A program made the translations under genes and the position numbers. Shown here piece by piece: positions 30,397-37,222 of a DNA stretch of 50,320 nt. The stretch covers positions 1,251-51,570 of the forward strand of contig DGBP01000072.1 of the NCBI GenBank assembly GCA_002384855.1, in the 5' to 3' direction. The notes below the pieces were generated by a model. The model saw nothing but the letters and a program-made list of their open reading frames with translations. It was not told where the DNA came from and did not search any database. Source of the DNA: Nocardioidaceae bacterium UBA4001. Its GTDB lineage: Bacteria; Actinomycetota; Actinomycetes; Propionibacteriales; Nocardioidaceae. Each line of letters begins with the position of its first letter. The first letter of the stretch is position 1.

Positions 30397-32436
30397 ATGC
30401 CCTCATCCGTTCCGTTGACCCTGCGCGCCCTCGTCGCGGCGCTCCTCGCCGTGGCGCTGCTGGGGGTCCGGCCGCCCGCCCCGGCCCAGGCCATGCCGAT
30501 CGAGGGCTACCCGAGCTACCAGCCGCAGACCAGGTGCAGCCCCGAACCCAAGCGCGGCACGCTGATGCTCGCCGAGCACCTGGTGCAGCGCTACCCGGGG
30601 TCGAGCTCCTCGGGCATCGGGCGCTCATGCGGGACCTCGGGGATCTCCGAGCACAAGGAGGGCCGGGCGTTCGACTGGCGGCTCGACGCGCGCTCGGCCC
30701 GGGACCGCGCCTACGCCGCCGCCTTCCTCGGCCGACTGCTCGCCGCGGACAAGCGGGGAAACGCGCACGCACTGGCCCGGCGGATGGGCGTCATGTACGT
30801 GATCTGGAACGACCACATCTGGTCCTCCGCCTCCGGCTACCGCAAGCGCGACTACCGGCACTCGGCCTGCTCCACGCTGCGCAGCTGCTCCCCCACCCTC
30901 CGGCACCGCGACCACATGCACATCTCCCTGTCCCGGGCCGCGGCCCGCGCCGAGACGAGCTGGTATCGCAGCCGTCTGGCCCAGCCGGTGCCGAAGCCCG
31001 CGCCCGCGCCCACGCCGTCCCCGTCGCCGTCCCCCAAGCCCCCGGCTGAGCCGACCCCCGCACCGCAGCCGACGCTGACCGCGCCCCCCAAGCAGGTTCC
31101 GGTGCACGACGACGGTGTCATCGACCTGCGTCCCTTCCCCTACCGCAGCTTCACCGTGCCGGCGAACGGAGAGGTCGTGGAGACCCGCTTCAAGGTCCGG
31201 GCCGGGTCGACGTACTCGCTCACCACCGCCGGCCTCTACGGCTTCGGCGGGCCCGACGAGGTCGCCGACGCGGTCTGCTCCTGGTCACCACGACAGCAGG
31301 CCTGGACTGCCACGCCGGGCCGCGCGGTGCGGCGCGAGAACGGCCGGCTCGCCCTGGTGGTCAACGGGTCGCGCCCCTTCGGCGACTCCTGCCGCGGCTC
31401 CCACCGGTACCGCACCGAGCTGAAGCCGACCAGAACCGGGACGCTCAAGGTCCGCGTGCTCGCCCCGGCGTCCTCACGAGGCCGCCTCACCGTCGTGGTG
31501 GGCCGCAAAGCGGCGAACGTGTCCGCGGCGCTGCCTGTGTACCCGCCGCTGACCCCGGCGCCGACGTACTCCAGCAACCCGCGCTCCGGTCCCGGCCTGC
31601 TCGCCGAGACCGTCAGCCTGCCCGCCTCCGCGCCCGACGCCCGCTGGACCGCCGGCAGCCTGGAGCCGGGCGCGGCCTACCGGGTCACCGTCTCGGGCGT
31701 CGTCCGGCTCGGCGGAGGGGTCGGGAGCAACGGCCAGTGCGTCAGCGTCGGGGGCCGCTGGTACGACGCCGCCTCGGTCGACCCGCGGGTGCCCGGCCAG
31801 GACCACGGACAGCTCTACCTCGGCGGCCGGCCGTTCCAGCCCACCAGCGGCGGCTGCACCTCCTCGACGCGCGTGGGGCAGGTCGTCGCCGACGAGCGCG
31901 GCCGACTGCGCCTGGACCTCTGGGACCCCCTCGAGCGCAGCAACAACGTCGGCGAGCTCGCCGTGCTCGTGCAGCGCACGAGTCCCGTCGTCGCACCGGT
32001 ACCCGCCGCCGCCGAGCGCCCCCGCCCGCGCCGTCAGGCCTGGAAGCAGCGCACCGACCGGTTCACCGTCGACTCCGCACGCCGGCTCGGCACGATCTCG
32101 ACGATGCGGGTGCGCAAGGGACAGCGGGTGCGTGTCGTGGCCACGGGACGGTTCACCTCGGCCGGCCGCGCCGCGGACGCCTCGTGCGTGCGCACCGGGG
32201 CGGGCTGGAAGGTCGAGGACCCCGCCGTCCTGGTGCCCGCGGCGCTGAGCCTCGTGGCGGACGGTCGCGGCCTCGCGTGGAGTGCTCCCGGGGCCGGCCG
32301 CACCTGCTCCGCCGACTCGGTCTACCGGGCGACGCTCACCGCGACCAAGAGCGGTCCGGTGCGACTGAGCATCCTCGACGTCGACCACGCGGACAACGAG
32401 GGCAGCCTCCAGGTGTCGTTGCGGCGCCTGCGCTGA
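30397..32436 (+). CDS. Secreted modular protein: M15-like N-terminal domain plus three Cys-paired beta modules
   Basis: 679 residues from ATG 30397 (GGAAG 4 nt upstream). The signal peptide is residues 1-32 (ends APAQA). Residues about 38-190 form a domain like the C-terminal domain of ARB_07466-type proteins and M15-type peptidases: SGISEHKEGRAFDWRLD and the final RHRDHMHISL carry the His/Asp set expected to bind zinc. A Pro-rich linker (193-238) leads to three roughly 130-residue beta-rich modules (about 241-372, 400-530, 545-679), each with two cysteines and a closing L.V.V/L motif. A cell-wall-related role is likely; cleavage activity is not proven. Confidence 0.78.
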   Translation: MPSSVPLTLRALVAALLAVALLGVRPPAPAQAMPIEGYPSYQPQTRCSPEPKRGTLMLAEHLVQRYPGSSSSGIGRSCGTSGISEHKEGRAFDWRLDARSARDRAYAAAFLGRLLAADKRGNAHALARRMGVMYVIWNDHIWSSASGYRKRDYRHSACSTLRSCSPTLRHRDHMHISLSRAAARAETSWYRSRLAQPVPKPAPAPTPSPSPSPKPPAEPTPAPQPTLTAPPKQVPVHDDGVIDLRPFPYRSFTVPANGEVVETRFKVRAGSTYSLTTAGLYGFGGPDEVADAVCSWSPRQQAWTATPGRAVRRENGRLALVVNGSRPFGDSCRGSHRYRTELKPTRTGTLKVRVLAPASSRGRLTVVVGRKAANVSAALPVYPPLTPAPTYSSNPRSGPGLLAETVSLPASAPDARWTAGSLEPGAAYRVTVSGVVRLGGGVGSNGQCVSVGGRWYDAASVDPRVPGQDHGQLYLGGRPFQPTSGGCTSSTRVGQVVADERGRLRLDLWDPLERSNNVGELAVLVQRTSPVVAPVPAAAERPRPRRQAWKQRTDRFTVDSARRLGTISTMRVRKGQRVRVVATGRFTSAGRAADASCVRTGAGWKVEDPAVLVPAALSLVADGRGLAWSAPGAGRTCSADSVYRATLTATKSGPVRLSILDVDHADNEGSLQVSLRRLR

Positions 32437-32453
32437 CCGACGAGCTGCTCGGG

Positions 32454-33161
32454 TCAGGCGAGCGCGGCCATCAGGGGCGGAAGGATGAACAGCATGCCCA
32501 GCGACCAGGTGACGTGGGTGAGCATCGGCGCGAGCACCCCCCCGCTCACCCGCCGCTGCAGACCGACGAGCACACCGAGCACGGCGGCTGCGAAGACCAG
32601 CATCACGTTGCCCGTGGCCACCGTGGCCAGGACGTAGACGACGGTGGAGACCAGCACCGGTTGGTGGCGGCCGACCGCGGCGTAGAGCCCCCCGCGGAAG
32701 AACAGCTCCTCGGCCACCCCGTTGACCAGGGTGATCACCGCGATCACCGGCAGGGACCCGTAGCGGGCGTGGTCGAGCACCGCGTCGACGCTCGATCGGA
32801 GCGGGGGGATCTGCGCGATCACGAGGGCTCCGAGCGTGAACACCGCGACCGCGGCCAGGCCGATCAGGACCGGCTGCACCACGGGTCGGCGCAGGTCACG
32901 CCCGAGGCGCATCCGGCCGAGATGCAACGGCCCGGAGAGGAACGCCCCTGCCACCCAGGTCGCCGCCAGGGCGAAGGTCAGCGCGTAGAAGTCGGGGTCG
33001 CCGGGCGTCGTACGCAGCGAGAACCAGAGCAGGGTCGCCCCGACGAGCAGGGTCGCGGCCGAGACCACGCGCCGGCGGCGGAACATGTGGTCGGGCTGAC
33101 GGTGGTCGCGCTCGACCGGGGAGAGCAGCGTGGCGTCGAGGAAGCGTGCCAGCCGGCTCAC
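32454..33161 (-). CDS. CPBP family intramembrane metalloprotease
   Basis: A 235-residue, multi-helix membrane protein of the CAAX-protease/bacteriocin-processing (Abi) family. Motif 1 EELFFRG and a later HVTWSLGML His motif are in place within hydrophobic segments. GTG at 33161 overlaps the upstream SDR stop (GTGA) and gives MSRLARFLDATLL. An earlier start would add an Arg/Gly-rich non-membrane stretch that is really the SDR gene in another frame. It is convergent with the secreted modular protein (17 bp apart). The substrate is unknown. Confidence 0.85.
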   Translation of the reverse strand: MSRLARFLDATLLSPVERDHRQPDHMFRRRRVVSAATLLVGATLLWFSLRTTPGDPDFYALTFALAATWVAGAFLSGPLHLGRMRLGRDLRRPVVQPVLIGLAAVAVFTLGALVIAQIPPLRSSVDAVLDHARYGSLPVIAVITLVNGVAEELFFRGGLYAAVGRHQPVLVSTVVYVLATVATGNVMLVFAAAVLGVLVGLQRRVSGGVLAPMLTHVTWSLGMLFILPPLMAALA

Positions 33162-34063
33162 AACACCCCCTGGTCGCGCAGCCGGTCGGCCAGGGCGGTC
33201 TTGACCATCTCGTCGTACCCCATCGGCTCGAACGGCACCACCGAGCGGATCGCGTCGTCGCGCACGACCACCTCGTTGTCCATGGACTCGATGAGGTTGT
33301 GACCGGTCTTGGCGTCCACGTCGGTGACGAACGCCAGCCACTGCGACGAGAGCCTCGGGGTGAGGACGGGTACGACGACGATCGGCACGTCGCGGCCGTT
33401 CTGGATCTTCGAGGCACGGCGAAGCATCTCGCGGTAGGTGAGCACCTCCGGGCCGCCGATCTCGAAGACGCGGCCCGTCGCGTCGGGGTTGTCCAGCACG
33501 CCGACGAGGTAGCGGATGACGTCGGCGAGCGCGATCGGCTGGGTCTTCGTGCCGACCCAGTGCGGGGCCACCATGGCCGGCAGCTTCTTGACGAGCTGGC
33601 GTGTGATCTCCCAGGAGATGCCGCCGTGGCCGACGACGATCGCGGCTCGCAACACGGTCACCGGCACCCCGGCCTCGCCGAGAAGGTGCTCGACCTGACG
33701 GCGCGAGCGCAGGTGCGGGGACAGGTCCGACCCGTCCTCGCCCAGGCCGCCGAGGTAGACGATCTGACGCACCCCGGCCTCGGCGGCGGCCTGCCCGAAG
33801 GCGCCGGCCGCCTCGGCGTCGAGGCGCTCGAAGTCGTTGTCGTCCAGCGAGTGCACCAGGTAGTAGGCCACGTCGACCCCCCGAAGCGCCTTGGCGAGGG
33901 TGTCGGGCGCGAACACGTCGCCCGCGACCGGCTCGCCCTGTCCCTCGTAGTCGTCGGGTCGGCGGGTCATCGCGCGGACGTCGTGACCCTCCTCGACGAG
34001 CGCACCGGTCAGGTAGGACCCGACGAAGCCGGTGGCGCCGGTGACGAGAACGGTCAGGGGCAT
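33158..34063 (-). CDS. NmrA-like / atypical SDR NAD(P)-binding protein
   Basis: A 301-residue extended SDR. The N-terminal VLVTGATGFVGSYLTGAL has the GxxGxxG of NmrA/complex-I-NDUFA9-type atypical SDRs. The segments YLGGLGEDGSDLSPHLRSR and VLRAAIVVGHGG are typical of that group, which often lacks a full Tyr-Lys catalytic pair and may act as a redox sensor or a reductase. It is translationally coupled to the CPBP protease downstream (4-bp overlap) and divergent from the small YdeI-like gene. Confidence 0.88.
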   Translation of the reverse strand: MPLTVLVTGATGFVGSYLTGALVEEGHDVRAMTRRPDDYEGQGEPVAGDVFAPDTLAKALRGVDVAYYLVHSLDDNDFERLDAEAAGAFGQAAAEAGVRQIVYLGGLGEDGSDLSPHLRSRRQVEHLLGEAGVPVTVLRAAIVVGHGGISWEITRQLVKKLPAMVAPHWVGTKTQPIALADVIRYLVGVLDNPDATGRVFEIGGPEVLTYREMLRRASKIQNGRDVPIVVVPVLTPRLSSQWLAFVTDVDAKTGHNLIESMDNEVVVRDDAIRSVVPFEPMGYDEMVKTALADRLRDQGVL

Positions 34064-34156
34064 GGTGGCTACCTCACGGGAGTCGCGTACGGGCCGCGAC
34101 CGGCCCGCCTCTGGGCTCCAGAGTGCCCCAACCCGCGCGTCTCACGCGGGAGGTTC

Positions 34157-34192
34157 TTGACCCCCGCGCACGACAGGGACAGGTTCGATCCA
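34157..34192 (+). promoter_or_regulatory. Candidate leaderless promoter for the small YdeI-like gene
   Basis: TTGACC (34157-34162), a 17-nt spacer, then CAGGTT (34180-34185) fit a sigma-70-type promoter. The expected transcription start, 6-7 nt later, falls on the A of the ATG at 34192. No Shine-Dalgarno is present, as expected for leaderless mRNA. Confidence 0.4.
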
Positions 34193-34467
34193 TGGAGGAG
34201 CGGGACGCCATCCACTTCGAGGGACCCGGGCACTGGCGTTCGTGGCCGGCGGAGCATCACGCGAGCTCGACGGGGGTCTGGCTCGGGTACCGGAGGAAGC
34301 ACACCGGCCCTGCCGCCTTCGAGGCACGGCTCGAAGGCGGCAGGGCGCTCTACTCCTACGAGAACGGCGACGTGGAGCTGAGCGAGGAGTACGTCGCCCG
34401 CGACCGGCCGGCCCAGCTGATCGACGACTGCGAGGCGGGCAGGCTCATCCGGCCGCTGAGGTACTGA
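34192..34467 (+). CDS. Small YdeI-like N-terminal domain protein, unknown function
   Basis: A 91-residue protein. The first 45 residues (IHFEGPGHWRSWPAEHHASS followed by TGVWLGYRRKHTG) resemble the start of YdeI/OmpD-associated (bacteriocin-protection) proteins, which are about twice as long. The second half (ENGDVELSEEYVARDRPAQL) is not from that family as I know it. ATG 34192 has no ribosome site but a promoter-like sequence immediately upstream. It is divergent from the NmrA-like gene and convergent with the cyclase-like gene. Confidence 0.72.
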   Translation: MEERDAIHFEGPGHWRSWPAEHHASSTGVWLGYRRKHTGPAAFEARLEGGRALYSYENGDVELSEEYVARDRPAQLIDDCEAGRLIRPLRY

Positions 34468-34490
34468 CCTGCCGGTGTCCCCGACGCAGG

Positions 34491-36248
34491 TCACTGGGAG
34501 AAGAACGTGTCGTTCATCCGTGGGTCAGGGGTGAAGGGCACGACGGTCAGCCGCATGCCGGTCTGGGCGAACCGCTGCTCCTCGACCCGCGCCACCACCT
34601 CGTTGGCGCGGTCGCACTGGCTGCCGGAGAGGTAGAAGGCGAACAGGTGCAGCCGCTCCCGGGCCGCGTAGAACCGCTCGAGGTCGACGTGCTCGGCGCC
34701 GCCGATCGTCTCGAGGTCGAACAGCGCCTGCTCGACGTCCTCCGGCCGGACCCGCGGTGCGAGTTCGGGGTGGACGTCGATCATCCCGTCGTCGCTGACG
34801 ATCACGATCAGGCACGGCGCCGAGGACGCGGCGGTGTAGCGGACCGCGGAGTTGTACCGCGCCCCGCGGCCGGGGTCGCCCACACCGGTCGCGACCCCGT
34901 CGAGGATCACGCCCACCGCGTGGCAGGTGCCGTCGGGGGTCAGCAGGACCGCGCCGTCGATCTTGGTCAGCGCCTTGAGCATCCGGCTGCCGATCGGCTG
35001 CGGGTCGATGGCGAGAGCCTGCGGCGCCAGGCGCTGTGCCTCCTGCTCCGCCGCGGTGGTGATCACGAGCATGGTGCCCTTGCCCTGGCTCACCGCGGTC
35101 TGCGCCAGCCGCCAGATCGCCCGGATGTCGGTGTCGTCGACGTGAGCGAACACCCGCCGCATCGAGTCCACGAACAGTGCCGGCGACATCCGCGGACGGG
35201 GCAGCTGGGGGTGGCCGTTGGCGACCCGCAGCAGCGGCGCGCCGTGGTGGGAGAGAGTCCAGATGCCCTGCTCGACGAGGGAGTAGCGGAAGAGGTCCTC
35301 CGCGCTGCCGTCGTACTCCGCCGAGGTCGCCCCGAGGCCGTAGATCGTGGTGCCGTCGACGAGCAGGCCGAGCTGGTCGTCGGTGAGCTCGAGCAGCTTG
35401 CGGAACTGCAGCCGCTCGCGCACCGAGATCGGGGCCCGCAGCCGGATGGCCACGTCGACGTTCGGGTGGCCGTCGGCGGCGAGGATCACCGTCCCGAAGC
35501 CCGCACGTCCCTCGTACGCGGTGGAGGCGAGGGCCTCGAAGGAGTCGAAGAGCCCCTTGGCCATGGTCTGCCCCGCGATCAGCGCGGTGGAGAACACCAG
35601 GTGGTTCGCCGAGCGTCGTACGGCGTCGGTCGGGACGTCGTCCTCGATCGGCGAGATGGTCCGGGGGGGCTTGGCGGCCAGGAGCGCGTGGGTCGCGGTC
35701 CGCAGCAGCTCGGCGACGATGCCGTGGGCGAGGGACACCGTGATGGCGGTCCCGTGCACCTCGGAGGTCTCGAGCCGGGGCAGGGCGTCGAGGGCGTCGG
35801 TGTCGACCGAGATCACCGGGTGGACGTCGTACTCGCCGACGCTCGCGGACTGCCCGACGAAGAAGGTGCGGCCTCGCCCGGCGGGCGCCCGCTGCATCGC
35901 CGCCGCGAGCGCCGCCGCACGGGCGGTGTCGCGGAAGTGCCCGTGCCGTGCCGAGCGCACCTCCTCGCTGGGGAAGTCGAGCTCGTGGACCGCTGACTCC
36001 TGGTAGCGGCGCTTGGCGTCGACGACCACGTCGGCGAGGTCCTCGGAGGAGAACGTCGCGCCCGCGCCGGCCCGGGTCTCCACGCTGACCCGCCCGGTGT
36101 CGTCACCCTCGGCGGCGAAGCCGACGACGTAGGCCTGCGGGGAGAGGATCGCGCCGATCTGGTCGAGCGCCCGGTCGGCGGCACCGTCGAGCGAGATGCG
36201 GAACTGCTGCTGGTAGTCCCACATGTCCGGGTCGAGGTGGTCGGTCAT
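34491..36248 (-). CDS. Variant diadenylate-cyclase (DisA_N/DAC) domain protein
   Basis: A 585-residue soluble protein. The C-terminal third (about 400-530) reads as a DAC domain, the fold that makes c-di-AMP from two ATP: KIDGAVLL with Asp431-Gly-Ala, then GARYNSAVRY at 463-472, then LIVIVSDDGMIDV. The interval between the DGA and R-x-x motifs is 33 residues, the same as in DisA, but the RHR triad is RYN (464-466) and the SEE-type motif is SDD. The N-terminal 400 residues are an extension I do not recognise, repeating a HGIVAELLR/AHVDDTDIRAIWRL-type pattern. Catalysis is therefore uncertain; it could be a diverged cyclase or a nucleotide sensor. It is divergent from the Hsp20 operon. Confidence 0.78.
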   Translation of the reverse strand: MTDHLDPDMWDYQQQFRISLDGAADRALDQIGAILSPQAYVVGFAAEGDDTGRVSVETRAGAGATFSSEDLADVVVDAKRRYQESAVHELDFPSEEVRSARHGHFRDTARAAALAAAMQRAPAGRGRTFFVGQSASVGEYDVHPVISVDTDALDALPRLETSEVHGTAITVSLAHGIVAELLRTATHALLAAKPPRTISPIEDDVPTDAVRRSANHLVFSTALIAGQTMAKGLFDSFEALASTAYEGRAGFGTVILAADGHPNVDVAIRLRAPISVRERLQFRKLLELTDDQLGLLVDGTTIYGLGATSAEYDGSAEDLFRYSLVEQGIWTLSHHGAPLLRVANGHPQLPRPRMSPALFVDSMRRVFAHVDDTDIRAIWRLAQTAVSQGKGTMLVITTAAEQEAQRLAPQALAIDPQPIGSRMLKALTKIDGAVLLTPDGTCHAVGVILDGVATGVGDPGRGARYNSAVRYTAASSAPCLIVIVSDDGMIDVHPELAPRVRPEDVEQALFDLETIGGAEHVDLERFYAARERLHLFAFYLSGSQCDRANEVVARVEEQRFAQTGMRLTVVPFTPDPRMNDTFFSQ

Positions 36249-36300
36249 TGCTGCTCACTGGTCGGGTCGGCGGGAGGCCACGGAGTTCCCACCGGGGGCC

Positions 36301-36316
36301 GGGGGCAAACGCCCCC
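36301..36316. other. Short GC hairpin in the cyclase/hsp20 divergent region
   Basis: GGGGGC-AAAC-GCCCCC is a 6-bp stem with a tetraloop, about 55 bp upstream of the cyclase-like start and 150 bp upstream of hsp20. Its role is not clear. The 36249-36464 gap holds no gene. Confidence 0.3.
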
Positions 36317-36382
36317 ATTCTTCCCGATCCGTCCGAAACCACACCCCCGCCGGCATGACCTCCACCACGGCGTCGCTCGCGC

Positions 36383-36398
36383 GGGGACCTTCGCCCCT
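36383..36398 (+). promoter_or_regulatory. DosR-box-like operator upstream of hsp20
   Basis: GGGGACCTTCGCCCCT lies 67-82 bp before the Hsp20 ATG. It matches at 13 of 15 positions a common mycobacterial DosR-target form (GGGACTTTCGGCCCT). It is 15/16 identical to the element upstream of the DUF1876 gene in this window. Activation by a DosR/DevR-type regulator under hypoxia or NO is inferred; no dosR/dosS gene is in the window. Confidence 0.5.
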
Positions 36399-36432
36399 TC
36401 ATTCGGCGCGAGGTCGGCGCGACGATGGAACG

Positions 36433-36448
36433 GAGCACACCTGTGCTC
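36433..36448. promoter_or_regulatory. 16-bp palindrome just upstream of hsp20
   Basis: GAGCACA-CC-TGTGCTC is a perfect dyad located 17 bp before the Hsp20 ATG, immediately before its Shine-Dalgarno (AAGGAGGAGG). The 2-nt centre suits a dimeric repressor rather than an RNA hairpin. The binding protein is unknown. Confidence 0.4.
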
Positions 36449-36464
36449 GGAAGGAGGAGGCACC

Positions 36465-36887
36465 ATGACAACCGTTGCCCGGAGAACGTCTGGTCCGATG
36501 GCGGAGATGCTGGACTGGCTGGAGTCCATCTCGCCGTCGAGCGTGCACGGCCTGGGGCTCGCACCGTACGTCCGGGTCGAGGACTACGTCGACGACGGCG
36601 ACTACGTGCTGCGCGCCGAGCTGCCCGGCATCGACCCCGAGAAGGACGTCGAGGTCACTGTGGAGAACGACCTGCTCACCATCCGGGGTGAGCGACGTGA
36701 GGAGACCAAGGACAAGAGCCACCGCGAGTTCCACTACGGCTCGTTCCGCCGCACGATCACGCTGCCCAAGGGAGCGAGCGCCGACAAGGTCACGGCCTCC
36801 TACACCGACGGCGTGCTCGAGGTCCGGGTCCCCACCACGGCGGAGGAGATCCCCAGTGTCAAGGTCCCCGTCCACCGCGCCGAGTAG
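36465..36887 (+). CDS. Hsp20/alpha-crystallin small heat-shock protein
   Basis: A 140-residue holdase chaperone. The alpha-crystallin domain (about 35-135) includes VEDYVDDGDYVLRAELPGID, DVEVTVENDLLTIRGERREE and the terminal motif DGVLEVRVP, and the end VKVPVHRAE supplies the I/V-x-V anchor. ATG 36465 follows AAGGAGGAGGCACC, an excellent ribosome site. DUF1918 follows 11 bp later, so they form an operon. Two operator-like elements lie upstream. It resembles HspX/Acr-type chaperones of dormancy responses. Confidence 0.94.
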   Translation: MTTVARRTSGPMAEMLDWLESISPSSVHGLGLAPYVRVEDYVDDGDYVLRAELPGIDPEKDVEVTVENDLLTIRGERREETKDKSHREFHYGSFRRTITLPKGASADKVTASYTDGVLEVRVPTTAEEIPSVKVPVHRAE

Positions 36888-36898
36888 GAGGAGACGAC

Positions 36899-37108
36899 GT
36901 GCACGCCTCGGTCGGTGACCGCATCCATGTGAGCGGCACCCACGTCGACGACCATGAGCGCGACGGCGAGATCCTGGAGGTCCGCGGCGAGGGTGGCTCC
37001 CCGCCGTACGTCGTCCGCTGGCTCGACTCGGGCCACGAGGCCCTGGTCTTCCCCGGCCCCGACGCCACGATCCGTCCTGCGGAGCAGGGCGGTGAGCACG
37101 CCACCTAG
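36899..37108 (+). CDS. DUF1918 domain-containing protein
   Basis: A 69-residue protein. The pattern GDRIHVSGTHVDDHERDGEI, then EVRGEGGSPPYVVRWLDSGH and ALVFPGPDA is the DUF1918 signature, a small SH3-like beta barrel of unknown function found in actinobacteria. GTG 36899 is preceded by TAGGAGGAGACGAC. It probably shares a transcript with hsp20. Confidence 0.92.
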   Translation: MHASVGDRIHVSGTHVDDHERDGEILEVRGEGGSPPYVVRWLDSGHEALVFPGPDATIRPAEQGGEHAT

Positions 37109-37142
37109 GAGCCGCCCGTCGCAGGGCTGCTCCCCGACGAGC

Positions 37143-37181
37143 GCCGCCGCCGACCCGGCCACACCCCGGGTTCGGCGGCGG
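37143..37181 (+). terminator. Long GC hairpin between DUF1918 and the P-type ATPase
   Basis: GCCGCCGCCGACCCGG (37143-37158) pairs with CCGGGTTCGGCGGCGG (37166-37181) with one bulged T and a 7-nt loop. It lies 34 bp after the DUF1918 stop and 41 bp before the ATPase start. It could terminate the hsp20 operon or attenuate read-through into the ATPase gene. Confidence 0.5.
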
Positions 37182-37222
37182 TCGGCCGTCCGAGACCAGA
37201 CCCACCCCGACCGGGGCCCGCC

